Origin: Gaiellasilicea sp963761905
Lineage (GTDB): Bacteria > Actinomycetota > Thermoleophilia > Gaiellales > Gaiellaceae
Assembly (NCBI GenBank): GCA_963761905.1
Contig: CAVXIQ010000006.1
Coordinates: forward strand, 62,001-126,000
Direction: 5' to 3'
Length of the DNA stretch: 64,000 bases
The position numbers and the translations under genes are program-made. Under the pieces are notes generated by a model. The model worked only from the letters and a program-made list of their open reading frames with translations. It was not told the origin of the DNA and searched no databases. Shown here in pieces: positions 49,338 to 60,351 of this stretch (position 1 is the first letter of the stretch; each line of letters opens with the position of its first letter).

Positions 49338-51907
49338 GGCAGGTCGCGATTCGCGGCCTCCTGGCCCGCAAGCTCCGCTCGGCGCTCACCGCCGTCGCGA
49401 TCGTGCTCGGCGTCGCGATGGTCAGCGGCACGCTCGTCCTGACGGACACGATCGAGAAGGCGTTCGACTCGATCTTCTCGAGCTCGTACGAACAGACCGA
49501 CGCCGTCGTCAGCGGCAAGAAGCTCGTCGAGTGGTCGCAGACCGGCAAGCCGACGCTCTCGCCCGAGATCCTCGGCCGGATCCAGGCGCTGCCCGAGGTG
49601 GAGGCCGCCGCCGGGACGATTCTCGACCTGTCCGGCGATGCGAACCAGGCGAAGATCCTCGACAAGCAGGGCGAGGCGATCCAGGGCAACAACCCGACGT
49701 TCGGGCTCGGCGTGGATCCCGAGGACGAGCGGTTCAACCCGTTCCGGCTCGTCGAGGGCGAGTGGGCCTCCGGCCCGAACCAGGTGGTGATCGACGTGAG
49801 CACCGCCGACGCGGAGGGCTTCCGCGTGGGCGAGCAGGTGAAGGTCGCGGGCGAGGGGCCTGTCCGGAGCTTCACGCTCGCGGGAATCGTGCGCTTCGGC
49901 GACGTGGACAGCCTCGGTGGCGCCACGATCGCGCTCTTCGACGTCGCGACGGCGCGACAGGTGCTCGACAAGCCGGGCTTCGACGCGGTCGCCGTGGCGG
50001 CACGGGACGGCGTCTCGACGGAGAAGCTCGTCGATTCGATCACGCTCGCGCTCCCGGACTCGGTCGAGGTCAAGTCCGGCTCCGAGCAGGCGGCGGAGGA
50101 CGGCGAGGGCGTCGGCGAGTTCGTCAGCTTCATCCGCTACTTCCTGCTCGCTTTCGGCGGAATCGCCCTCTTCGTCGGCGCCTTCGTGATCTTCAACACG
50201 CTCTCGATCACGGTCGCGCAGCGGACAAAGGAGCTCGCGACGCTCCGGACGCTCGGCGCATCCCGCCGGCAGGTGTTGCGCTCGGTGATCCTGGAAGGGG
50301 CCATTCTCGGCGTCGTCGCCTCGGCGGTCGGGCTAGCGTTCGGCGTCCTTATCGCGAAGGGGCTGACGGCGCTCATGCGCGCGGTCGGGCTCGATCTGCC
50401 GCAGGCGAGCATGGTCTTCGCAACGCGGACGGCCGTCGTGGCGATGTTGACGGGCACCCTCGTCACCATCGCCGCATCGGTCTGGCCGGCGGTGCGCGCG
50501 ACGCGGATCGCGCCGATCGCCGCCGTCCGCGAGGGCGGGATGGTCGTCAAGAAGCCGTCGCGGAAGTCGCTCGTCGTCGGCCTCCTCCTGACCGCGCTCG
50601 CCACGTTTGGGCTCGTCTACGGGACGCTCGGCGACGACGTCTCGGCGCTCGGGCGGGGGCTCGGAATCGCCGGAGGCGTGCTCGGTCTGTTCGTCGGGAT
50701 CGCGCTGATCGCACCGCGGCTGATCCGCCCGCTGGCTCGTTTCGTCGGCCTCCCAGGTGCCCGCATCGGCGGCCTGGCGGGACGGCTGGCCCAGGAGAAC
50801 GCGATCCGGAACCCGGGGCGCACCGCCGCCACCGCCGCCGCGCTGATGATCGGGCTGACGCTCGTCTCGTTCGTGGCGGTCTTCGGGAAGGCGCTCCTCG
50901 AGAGCGACGAGTCGAACCTGCGCAAGCAGCTCGGCACGAGCCACGTGATCACCTCGCAGAGCGGCTGGGACACGGTTCCGGTCGGCGCCGGCGAGGCTGC
51001 GGCGAAGGCCGAGGGCGTCACGCTCGCGTCCTCGATCCGTGGCGACCGCGCGCAGCTCGAGGGCGGCGGCGAGACCGAGGTCAGCGGCGTCGACCCGGCC
51101 ACGATCGGCCGGGCGTACAAGTTCGAGTGGGTCGAGGGCTCGGCGGCGGCTCTCGGCTCGCTCGAGGGGGGCGGCGCGATAGTTCGCGACGGCCTCGAGC
51201 TGCCGGGGGGCGGCAAGGCCGGGGTCGGGGATCCGCTGAGGTTCCTGACCCCGGCCGGCAAGCAGGTGGACACGGTCGTCCGTGGCGTCTACAAGAAGCA
51301 CGGCGACCTCGACCAGCTGCTCGGCGAGGTCGTGCTCTCGCAGGCGGCCTTCGACCGCTCGTTCCCGCGGCCGGCCGACCTGCTCACGCTCGTCGAGGCC
51401 GACTCGACGGCCAACTCGACGGCTGCGCTCGAACGGGCGCTCGCCGCCTACCCCGACGCGAAGATCCAGACCGACGACGAGTTCATCGCGAGCTGGACGC
51501 AGTGGCTGAACGACGTGATGAGCCTCTTCTACGTGCTGCTCGCGCTCTCGGTGATCGTCTCGCTCTTCGGGATGGTGAACACGCTCGTCCTGGCCGTCTT
51601 CGAGCGCACGCGCGAGCTCGGGATGCTCCGCGCCGTCGGGATGACGCGCCGGCAGGTGCGGCGGATGATCCGGCACGAGGCGGTCGTGACGTCGCTGATC
51701 GGGGCCGCGCTCGGGTTGCCACTCGGCGTGGCGCTGGGCGCGCTCGTGACGCAGTCGCTCTCCGAATTCGGCGTCTCCTTCTCGCTTCCCGTCGTTCCGC
51801 TGGTCGCTTTCGTGGTCGTCGCGATCGTGGCCGGGATCGCAGCGGCCGTGCTCCCGGCCCGCCGCGCCGCGCGGCTGAACGTGCTCGAAGCGCTCCAGTA
51901 CGAGTAG
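49334..51907 (+). CDS. FtsX-like ABC transporter permease, two-domain
   Basis: 857 residues. An N-terminal membrane helix (ALTAVAIVLGVAMVSGTLVL) and an extracytoplasmic domain, then FtsX core 1 (RYFLLAFGGIALFVGAFVIFN, LATLRTLGASRRQVLRSV), two central helices, a second soluble domain, and FtsX core 2 (LGMLRAVGMTRRQVRRMI). The duplicated layout is that of large actinobacterial macrolide-exporter-like permeases. The ATG overlaps the ATPase stop (ATGA). Confidence 0.92.
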   Translation: MRQVAIRGLLARKLRSALTAVAIVLGVAMVSGTLVLTDTIEKAFDSIFSSSYEQTDAVVSGKKLVEWSQTGKPTLSPEILGRIQALPEVEAAAGTILDLSGDANQAKILDKQGEAIQGNNPTFGLGVDPEDERFNPFRLVEGEWASGPNQVVIDVSTADAEGFRVGEQVKVAGEGPVRSFTLAGIVRFGDVDSLGGATIALFDVATARQVLDKPGFDAVAVAARDGVSTEKLVDSITLALPDSVEVKSGSEQAAEDGEGVGEFVSFIRYFLLAFGGIALFVGAFVIFNTLSITVAQRTKELATLRTLGASRRQVLRSVILEGAILGVVASAVGLAFGVLIAKGLTALMRAVGLDLPQASMVFATRTAVVAMLTGTLVTIAASVWPAVRATRIAPIAAVREGGMVVKKPSRKSLVVGLLLTALATFGLVYGTLGDDVSALGRGLGIAGGVLGLFVGIALIAPRLIRPLARFVGLPGARIGGLAGRLAQENAIRNPGRTAATAAALMIGLTLVSFVAVFGKALLESDESNLRKQLGTSHVITSQSGWDTVPVGAGEAAAKAEGVTLASSIRGDRAQLEGGGETEVSGVDPATIGRAYKFEWVEGSAAALGSLEGGGAIVRDGLELPGGGKAGVGDPLRFLTPAGKQVDTVVRGVYKKHGDLDQLLGEVVLSQAAFDRSFPRPADLLTLVEADSTANSTAALERALAAYPDAKIQTDDEFIASWTQWLNDVMSLFYVLLALSVIVSLFGMVNTLVLAVFERTRELGMLRAVGMTRRQVRRMIRHEAVVTSLIGAALGLPLGVALGALVTQSLSEFGVSFSLPVVPLVAFVVVAIVAGIAAAVLPARRAARLNVLEALQYE

Positions 51908-51921
51908 CGGCCTCGCAGCAG

Positions 51922-51961
51922 ACTGCGGAGCGGGCTGTCGGGGGGCCGCCCGCTCCGCAGT
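51922..51961 (+). terminator. Strong 13-bp hairpin after the ABC permease gene
   Basis: ACTGCGGAGCGGG pairs perfectly with CCCGCTCCGCAGT around a 14-base G-rich loop, 15 bases after the stop codon. No U-tract follows. Likely an end-of-operon structure. Confidence 0.55.
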
Positions 51962-51962
51962 A

Positions 51963-51983
51963 AGAAGCTCGTCGCGAGCTTCT
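51963..51983 (+). promoter_or_regulatory. Second hairpin, just upstream of glpK
   Basis: AGAAGCTCG pairs with CGAGCTTCT over a 3-base loop. It ends 11 bases before the GTG of glpK and contains the only purine-rich (Shine-Dalgarno-like) bases there, AGAAG. It could hold the ribosome-binding region closed, or be part of the terminator structure. Confidence 0.35.
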
Positions 51984-51994
51984 ATGTTCTCTTC

Positions 51995-53416
51995 GTGCTG
52001 CTCGCGATCGACCAGGGGACGACGGGAACGACCTGCCTCGTCGTCGACGAGGCGCTCGCGATTCGTGGCCGCGGCTACTGCGAGCTGACGCAGCACTTTC
52101 CCGCGCCCGGCCTCGTCGAGCACGACGCCGAGGAGATCTGGCAGACCGTCGTTGCCGCGTCCGAGGCTGCCCTGGCCGAGGCCGGGCTCAGCGCAAGCGA
52201 GCTGCGGGCCATCGGGATCGCGAATCAGCGCGAGACGACCGTGCTCTGGGATCGCGCGACGGGACGGCCGGTCGCGCCGGCGCTCGTCTGGCAGGACCGG
52301 CGGACTGCCGCCCGCTGCGCCGAGCTTCCCGGCGAGCTGATCCGGGAGCGGACCGGGCTCGTGCCGGATCCGTACTTCTCGGCGACGAAGCTCGAGTGGT
52401 TGCTCGAGCACGCCGGGGCGGCCGGCGACCTCGCCTTCGGGACGATCGACTCGTGGCTTGCCTGGAAGCTGACCGGCGAGCACGTGACCGACGTCTCGAA
52501 CGCCTCGCGGACGCTCCTGCTGGGGCTGGACGAGCTGAGCTGGGACGACGAGCTTCTGGCCCTGTTCGGCGTACCGAGCTCGGTGCTCCCAACCGTGGTT
52601 TCGTCGAGCGGGGAGCTCGGCCAGGCGAAGCTCTTCGGCGCGACCGTGCCTTTGACGGGGATCGCCGGCGATCAGCAGGCCGCGCTCTTCGGCCAGGCCT
52701 GCTTCGCGCCCGGACGAGCGAAGGTGACATATGGAACGGGAGCATTCGTGCTCGCGAACTCCGGGCCGGAACGGCCAGAGCCGAGGAACGGCGTGCTCGC
52801 GACGGCTGCCTGGCGACTAGGCGGGAGCCCGGCCGTCTACGCGCTCGAGGGCTCGGTCTTCGTCGCCGGCGCGGCGATCCAGTGGCTGCGCGACGGGCTG
52901 GGGCTGATCGAGGACGCGACCGAGACCGAGGCGCTGGCCCGCTCCCTCGCCGGCAACGACGGCGTTCACTTCGTGCCGGCGCTGACGGGTCTCGGGTCAC
53001 CCCACTGGGCGCCGGAGGCACGCGGTCTCATCTCCGGCCTGACCCGGGGGACACGGCGCGAGCATCTCGTGCGGGCGGCCCTCGAGGCGATCGCCTTCCA
53101 GACGAACGACGTGCTGACGGCGATGGAGCTGGACGTCGAGCTGCTTCGAGTCGACGGTGGCGCTGCCTCGAACGCGTTCCTGCTCCAGTTCCAGGCCGAC
53201 GTCGCCCGGCTGCCGGTCGAGGTGCCGGTCGAGCGGGAGGCGACCGCGCTCGGCGCGGCCGCGCTCGCCGGGCTCGGTGCGGGCGTCTGGGCGGACCCGT
53301 CCGAGCTCGAGCAAGCATGGCGCTGTGCCGCGCGCTACGAGCCCGAGCTGCCGGCCGACGAAGCGGAGCGGCTCGTCGCGGGCTGGCGCGACGCGATCCG
53401 GCGAACGCTGGCGTGA
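51995..53416 (+). CDS. glpK: Glycerol kinase
   Basis: 473 residues. FGGY-kinase motifs: LLAIDQGTTGTTCLVV, IGIANQRETTVLWDR, SNASRTLLL, GIAGDQQAALFGQ and VDGGAASNAFLLQFQADV. It phosphorylates glycerol to glycerol-3-phosphate. The GTG at 51995 is the only start that includes the phosphate loop; no clear Shine-Dalgarno lies before it. It overlaps the methyltransferase gene (GTGA). Confidence 0.92.
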   Translation: MLLAIDQGTTGTTCLVVDEALAIRGRGYCELTQHFPAPGLVEHDAEEIWQTVVAASEAALAEAGLSASELRAIGIANQRETTVLWDRATGRPVAPALVWQDRRTAARCAELPGELIRERTGLVPDPYFSATKLEWLLEHAGAAGDLAFGTIDSWLAWKLTGEHVTDVSNASRTLLLGLDELSWDDELLALFGVPSSVLPTVVSSSGELGQAKLFGATVPLTGIAGDQQAALFGQACFAPGRAKVTYGTGAFVLANSGPERPEPRNGVLATAAWRLGGSPAVYALEGSVFVAGAAIQWLRDGLGLIEDATETEALARSLAGNDGVHFVPALTGLGSPHWAPEARGLISGLTRGTRREHLVRAALEAIAFQTNDVLTAMELDVELLRVDGGAASNAFLLQFQADVARLPVEVPVEREATALGAAALAGLGAGVWADPSELEQAWRCAARYEPELPADEAERLVAGWRDAIRRTLA

Positions 53417-54051
53417 GCGGCTACTCCGCGCGCTGGCGCGCCGCCTTCGGCGCGGTCGATCCGGCGCGCACAGACGCCGACGTGCGCTTCCTGGTCGACG
53501 TGCTCCCGTTGTCCGCGTTTCGCCGCGTGCTCGATGTGCCCTGCGGCGACGGCCGACACCTGCGCGCCCTCGCAGCGCTCGGCTACGACGTCACGGGTGT
53601 CGACAACGATCCCGCGGTTTCCCCACCGCTACTCGGTGACCTCCGCGAGCTGGATTCGCTCCCGACGGGGTTCGACGCCGCGATCAACATGTGGCAGAGC
53701 TTCGGCTACTTCGAGGCGGGCGAGAACGAGCGGGTGCTCGGCTCGTTCGCACGGCGCCTGCGGCCTGGCGGCCGGCTCGTGCTCGAGCTTCAGAACCGCG
53801 ACTTCTTCGAGGCGCGTGGGCCGACGGAACGGGAGCTGCGGCCCGGAATCGTCGAGCGCTCGTGGCTCGAGAACGGCCGCCGCCACGTCGAGCTCGACTA
53901 CGGAGACGGCGAGCGCGACGTCTTCGAGTGGCAGCTCTACGCGCCCGATGAGCTGGAGTTGCTCGCTGCACGACTCGGGCTTGGTTCGGTCGTCCGCCTC
54001 GCCTCGCCGACCGAGCCGATGATGCGCCTCGTCCTCGAGCGCGACGTCTAG
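53413..54051 (+). CDS. SAM-dependent methyltransferase
   Basis: 212 residues. Class I methyltransferase: motif I VLDVPCGDGRHLRALA, the acidic residue GVDND, and the post-core FARRLRPGGRLVLELQN. The GTG overlaps the glpK stop (GTGA). The substrate is not evident; co-transcription with glycerol kinase does not settle it. Confidence 0.85.
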   Translation: MSGYSARWRAAFGAVDPARTDADVRFLVDVLPLSAFRRVLDVPCGDGRHLRALAALGYDVTGVDNDPAVSPPLLGDLRELDSLPTGFDAAINMWQSFGYFEAGENERVLGSFARRLRPGGRLVLELQNRDFFEARGPTERELRPGIVERSWLENGRRHVELDYGDGERDVFEWQLYAPDELELLAARLGLGSVVRLASPTEPMMRLVLERDV

Positions 54052-54182
54052 TCGTCCGCTAGGGGGACGCGCAGATCGGCGCAGCGGGCGAGGTCGAATC
54101 GTCGTCACGGCCGACGAAACACGAGCCGGGACACACGAGAGTTCGGGTCAGATTCCAACGACACGAACCGAAAGGACACGAA

Positions 54183-54752
54183 ATGATTCGCAAGGGAGAT
54201 GTGATCGAGAACCCCGTCACCGGCGAGCGGCTGCGGTTCCTGGAGACGTCGAGCGAGACGAACGGCGAGTCGGTGCTCGTCGAGTGCACGGTGCAGGCCA
54301 ACGGCTTCGTCGCCGCAGCGCACGTGCATCCGAAGCAGACGGAGCGCTTCGAGGTCGAGTCGGGCGTCGTCACGTTCAAGCTCGACGGCAAGGAGATCGT
54401 CGCCCGCGCGGGTGACACCGTGATCGTCCCTGCCGGCGTCTCGCACAAGTTCTGGAACACCGGCGAGACCGAGGCGACGTTCGTCTGCGAGGTCAAGCCC
54501 GCGCTCCAGTTCGAGCGCCTGCTCGAGACGATGTTCGCGCTGGCGAACGACGGCAAGACGAACCGGAAGGGGATGCCGAACCCGCTTCGCCTCGCGGTGA
54601 TCGCGAACGACCACTTCGAGGACGTGCGGCTGCCCTTCCCGCCCGCGTGGGTGCAGAAGGCAGGCCTCGCGATGGGCGCCCCGCTCGGCCGCCTGCTCGG
54701 CTACGAGGCGCAGTACGACGGCGGCGAGGAAGAGGTCGCGCTCGCGATCTAA
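54183..54752 (+). CDS. Cupin-domain protein
   Basis: 189 residues. A single cupin barrel with AAHVHPKQTERFEV (His, His, Glu metal ligands) and VPAGVSHKFWN (second-motif His); a ~70-residue helical tail follows. AAAGGA precedes the ATG. The natural ligand is unknown. It is separated from its neighbours by gaps and a hairpin. Confidence 0.85.
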   Translation: MIRKGDVIENPVTGERLRFLETSSETNGESVLVECTVQANGFVAAAHVHPKQTERFEVESGVVTFKLDGKEIVARAGDTVIVPAGVSHKFWNTGETEATFVCEVKPALQFERLLETMFALANDGKTNRKGMPNPLRLAVIANDHFEDVRLPFPPAWVQKAGLAMGAPLGRLLGYEAQYDGGEEEVALAI

Positions 54753-54763
54753 CCGTCCCAAGA

Positions 54764-54798
54764 GGACGTGTCCCAGGGACTGTCCCTGGGACACGTCC
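54764..54798. repeat. 16-bp perfect hairpin, REP-like, between convergent genes
   Basis: GGACGTGTCCCAGGGA and its exact complement enclose the loop CTG. It sits between the convergent cupin and HxlR genes, where it can end transcription both ways. The core TGTCCCAGGGACTGTCCCT looks like an interspersed palindromic element; only one copy is in this window. Confidence 0.55.
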
Positions 54799-54816
54799 AG
54801 CTTGGACGCATCCGGT

Positions 54817-55120
54817 TCAGCGCGGCGCGGCGAAGGACGCGACGGCGTCGACGACGAGCTTGAGCCGCCGCCCCTCGTCGGTCAGCCGGTACTCGACGCG
54901 AGGTGGCCTCGCATCGATCACCTGGCGCACCAGGACGCCCGCCTCCTCGAGCTCGACGAGCCGCTGAGCGAGCGTCCGCGGCGGGATCTCTCCCACGGCC
55001 TGCTTGAGCTCGTTGAAGCGGAGCGCCCCCTCGGACGACGCCCAGAGGATCGAGATCGTCCAGCGGCGCTCGAGGAGGCCCGCCGCTCGGCGGACCTCCT
55101 CGGGAACCGGCTCGCAGCGC

Positions 55121-55131
<11 letters not shown>
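54817..55131 (-). CDS. HxlR-family transcriptional regulator
   Basis: 104 residues. Winged helix of the HxlR type: RRWTISILWASSEGALRFNELKQ, RTLAQRLVELEEAGVL and VEYRLTDEGRRL (fragments). Cysteines at positions 3 and 6 of the N-terminus (RCRRCEPV) could sense redox or electrophiles, as in the YodB/HypR branch. The ATG overlaps the end of lon by 11 bases on the same strand, so it is co-transcribed with the protease. Confidence 0.88.
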
Positions 55132-57409
<2,278 letters not shown>

Positions 57410-57461
57410 GGACAACACACTCCTTCTCGGGCAAGCTCATGCCGGTAGTAACTGCAAAAAG

Positions 57462-57479
57462 GATACCGACATGGGTATC
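57462..57479. promoter_or_regulatory. Inverted repeat in the lon/XRE intergenic region
   Basis: GATACC and GGTATC, six bases apart, form a palindrome about 55-85 bases from both divergent start codons. A dimeric regulator, possibly the XRE-cupin protein itself, could bind here. No known operator is matched. Confidence 0.3.
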
Positions 57480-57533
57480 AGCGTCGGCGGCCGGCTCGAA
57501 AGAGCCCGCACCGAAAACCTCGCTAAACCCACG

Positions 57534-57548
57534 TATGATCGGCGGGTG
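57534..57548 (+). promoter_or_regulatory. -10 box placed for a leaderless transcript
   Basis: TATGAT at 57534-57539 lies seven bases before the GTG at 57546, so transcription would begin at or near the start codon. No Shine-Dalgarno is visible. Leaderless mRNAs are common in actinobacteria. Confidence 0.4.
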
Positions 57549-58124
57549 CCCCGAGCCACCCCTCTCGCCGCGAGGAACGACACGCCCCGCGTGGGAGCCC
57601 GGGTCCGCTCGCTTCGGCGCGAGCGCGGCTTGACGATCGAGCAGCTCGCGGCCGCCACTGGGCTGACCAAGGGCTTCATCAGCCAGCTCGAACGCGATCG
57701 CACGGCGCCGTCCCTCTCGTCGATCGCGCGCATCTGCGACGCCCTGGGCGTCAGGCTGAGCACGATCTTCGAGCGCGAGCCCGCCCCGGCGCTCGTCCGC
57801 CGGCAGGAGCGCCCGACCGTGGAGAGCGCGTTCTCGACGCAGAGCCACCTCCTCTCCTCGCGCGACGAGGCGCGCTTCCAGGCGATCGAGTCCGTGGTCG
57901 CCCCCGGCGAGGGAGCAGGCGACGAGCTGACGTCGCTGCCCGGCGAGATGGAGTTCGTCTACGTGCTCGAGGGCTCGCTCGAGCTTCGGGTCGGCGACGA
58001 GGTGCACCTGCTCGAGGAGGGCGACGCGCTCACGTATCAGCTCGCGAAGGCCCACACCTGGCGGAACGCGTCCGACACAGACTTGCTCCGCGTCCTCTGG
58101 GTCGCCGTGCCGAATCCGTACTAG
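57546..58124 (+). CDS. XRE-family regulator with C-terminal cupin domain
   Basis: 192 residues. Helix-turn-helix RSLRRERGLTIEQLAAATGLTKGFISQLERD (in fragments) followed by a cupin sensor (EMEFVYVLEGSLELRVGD, HTWRNASDTDLLRVLWV). This architecture (PuuR/SutR-like) usually controls a small catabolic or transport unit through a small-molecule ligand. GTG 57546 puts the helix-turn-helix near the N-terminus; the longer open frame is a shadow. Its stop codon and that of the convergent gene share the palindrome CTAG. Confidence 0.88.
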   Translation: MPRATPLAARNDTPRVGARVRSLRRERGLTIEQLAAATGLTKGFISQLERDRTAPSLSSIARICDALGVRLSTIFEREPAPALVRRQERPTVESAFSTQSHLLSSRDEARFQAIESVVAPGEGAGDELTSLPGEMEFVYVLEGSLELRVGDEVHLLEEGDALTYQLAKAHTWRNASDTDLLRVLWVAVPNPY

Positions 58125-59236
58125 CGAAAGCGCTTCAGCGACTCCGCGGCGATGCGCCCGGCGAGAACGTCCGCGGAAGTGCCGACGCCGCGCGAGCTCC
58201 AGGTGAGGACGGCCGCGACGAAGGCGCCGCCCTCCCAGATCACGATCCCGTGGTCGTGTCGAGCGGTCGCGAGCCAGCCCGCCTTGTGGAGGACGCTCAC
58301 CCCCGGTGCGACGTACCTGCCGAGCTTCCCCCGGTCGTCGACGAGCGCGAGCAGCCAGAGGAGGTGCCGCGCCTCCGACGCGGTGACGCCGAGCGCCGGC
58401 AGCGGGCCTTTCCCGTCCGCCGCCAGGTAGACGGCCCTCGCGAGCCGCCCGATGTCCCAGGCGGTCGTGTACTTGCCGACGCCGAACGCCGGGCTGCTCT
58501 CGGTGCGAATCGGAATCGGCGCCACCTTGGAGTCGACAGCCCGTTGCGGTGTTCGCTCGTAGCCCCCGTACATCTCCGAGTCGACGAGACCGAGGGCGCG
58601 CATCGTCTCGTTGACACGGGCCGAGCCGGCGCTCGTCGAGCCGGCGAGCCACACCTCGAGCGCGTTCGCTGCGTCGTTGTCGGAGCGCACGAGCATCGAC
58701 GTGAGGAGGGCGCCGACGCGCGATCCGGCCGCCGGCACGCCGGAATGCGCACGAAGAACCGTGACGGCGACCGCGAGCTTGAGCGTCGAGGCTGCCGGGA
58801 ACCTGGCCGCCGCGTTCCAGGCGGCACCCTGCCCCGTGGCGAGATCCTGGACGTAGACGCCGCTCGTCCCCACAAAGCCCCGGGCAAGCGCGACAACCGA
58901 CCGCGAGAGCACGGGATCGAGCCGGGGAGTCGCGGCGCGAGGCGCTGCCCGTCGCGGGAGGCCGCGGACCGACGCGACGACGCTCGACGAACGCCGCCCC
59001 ATGCCGTCGACCGCGGTCACGCGCACCGAGACGATCCTCGGCGGGAGATCGACGCGAAGCGAGAAGCGCGTGCCTCGCAGCGGCCGGTCGGCGACCACCT
59101 GGTTGCCGACCCGCACGAGTATCCGGCGTGTGCCGACGGGCGCCGAGCCGGCGACGAGCCCGAACGAGACCTCACGCGGCGCCGGTGCGACGATCGCCGG
59201 CGGAGGGAGCGCGGGTGCGTCGATCACGTCTCCCAT
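58121..59236 (-). CDS. Class A beta-lactamase-like serine hydrolase
   Basis: 371 residues. After a ~105-residue beta-rich N-terminal domain comes the penicilloyl-serine-transferase fold: STLK (SxxK nucleophile), SDN, and HKAGW in place of KTG. The domain resembles enzymes annotated as class A beta-lactamase-related or peptidoglycan-acting. No convincing signal peptide is seen at the N-terminus, which is odd for such a protein; an upstream start may be missing. Antibiotic hydrolysis is not implied by the motifs alone. Confidence 0.8.
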   Translation of the reverse strand: MGDVIDAPALPPPAIVAPAPREVSFGLVAGSAPVGTRRILVRVGNQVVADRPLRGTRFSLRVDLPPRIVSVRVTAVDGMGRRSSSVVASVRGLPRRAAPRAATPRLDPVLSRSVVALARGFVGTSGVYVQDLATGQGAAWNAAARFPAASTLKLAVAVTVLRAHSGVPAAGSRVGALLTSMLVRSDNDAANALEVWLAGSTSAGSARVNETMRALGLVDSEMYGGYERTPQRAVDSKVAPIPIRTESSPAFGVGKYTTAWDIGRLARAVYLAADGKGPLPALGVTASEARHLLWLLALVDDRGKLGRYVAPGVSVLHKAGWLATARHDHGIVIWEGGAFVAAVLTWSSRGVGTSADVLAGRIAAESLKRFR

Positions 59237-59286
59237 TCAACCGTGGCCGGACAAGCGAGGTCGGGTGCGCGGCGTAGCCTTGTGGG

Positions 59287-60351
59287 ATGCCGATCGTCGC
59301 GCACCTCGATCTCGACGCGTTCTACGCGGCGGTGGAGGAGCTCGAGAATCCGGAGCTCCGGCGGCGGCCGCTCGTCGTCGGCGGCGACCCGCGCAGCCGT
59401 GGAGTCGTGGCGACCGCGAACTACGTCGCGCGCCGGTTCGGGATCCACTCGGCGATGAGCTGCGCCGAGGCGCTGCGGCGCTGCCCACAGGCGGTCTTCG
59501 TGCGGCCGCGCCACACCCTCTACCGCGAGTACTCGGCCGAGGTGTGGACGGCGATCCGCGAGGTGGTGCCGGTGGTGGAGCGGACGGGGCTCGACGAGGG
59601 CTATCTCGACCTGACGCCGCTCGCACCGGATTTCGGCCGCGCACGCTCGCTTGCGGAGGCGGTCCGGACGTCGGTGCGGGCGGCGACGAGCCTCTCGTGC
59701 TCGCTCGGCGTCGCACCGACGAAGGTCGTCGCAAAGGTCGCGTCCGACCGCCGCAAGCCCGGCGGGATCACGGTCGTTCCGGCCGGTACCGAGGCGGCGT
59801 TCCTCGCGCCGTTCCCGGTGCGCGTCCTACCCGGTGTCGGGCCGCGGGCGGAGGAGCGGCTGGCCGCCGCCGGCGTCGCCACGATCGGCGGGCTCGGCGC
59901 GCTCTCGGATCTCGACCTGCGCGCGATCCTCCCCGGCCAGGTCGGCCGGCTGCTGCGCGACCGAGCGCTCGGGATCGACCCGCGCGGGCTGGAGCTGACG
60001 AGCGAGCGGATCTCGATCTCGGTCGAGGAGACCTTCGAGCGCGACCTGCACGACCGCGAGCCCCTTCACGCCGAGCTGCGCCGGATGGCACTCGAGGTCG
60101 CCGGCTACCTGGAGCGCGACGGCCTCTCCGCCAGGACGGTGACGACGAAGCTCCGCTACGCCGACTTCTCGATCCGGAGCCGCTCGACGAGCCTCCCGGT
60201 CGGGATCGACGACGCCGAACGGATCGGCGAGCTCGCGTGCTCGCTCCTCGACCGCGGCCTGACCGACCGCCCGGGCGCGCTGCGGCTGGTGGGCGTCGGC
60301 GTCTCGGGCCTGAGCGGCCACCGCCAGCTCACCCTCGAAGAAACGGGCTAG
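59287..60351 (+). CDS. dinB: DNA polymerase IV (Y-family translesion polymerase)
   Basis: 354 residues. Active-site aspartates in HLDLDAFYAAVE (Asp8) and the catalytic pair Asp103-Glu104 in GLDEGYLDL, where most relatives have SIDEAYLD. The helix-hairpin-helix thumb (LPGVGPRAEERLAAAGV) and little-finger domain follow. It copies past damaged bases. It is convergent with the ankyrin gene, overlapping by four bases. Confidence 0.93.
   Translation: MPIVAHLDLDAFYAAVEELENPELRRRPLVVGGDPRSRGVVATANYVARRFGIHSAMSCAEALRRCPQAVFVRPRHTLYREYSAEVWTAIREVVPVVERTGLDEGYLDLTPLAPDFGRARSLAEAVRTSVRAATSLSCSLGVAPTKVVAKVASDRRKPGGITVVPAGTEAAFLAPFPVRVLPGVGPRAEERLAAAGVATIGGLGALSDLDLRAILPGQVGRLLRDRALGIDPRGLELTSERISISVEETFERDLHDREPLHAELRRMALEVAGYLERDGLSARTVTTKLRYADFSIRSRSTSLPVGIDDAERIGELACSLLDRGLTDRPGALRLVGVGVSGLSGHRQLTLEETG

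Noticed and set aside
58121..59236. A true antibiotic-resistance beta-lactamase
   Set aside because: The KTG element is HKAGW, no signal peptide is visible and there is an extra N-terminal beta domain; only a beta-lactamase-related serine hydrolase is supported.
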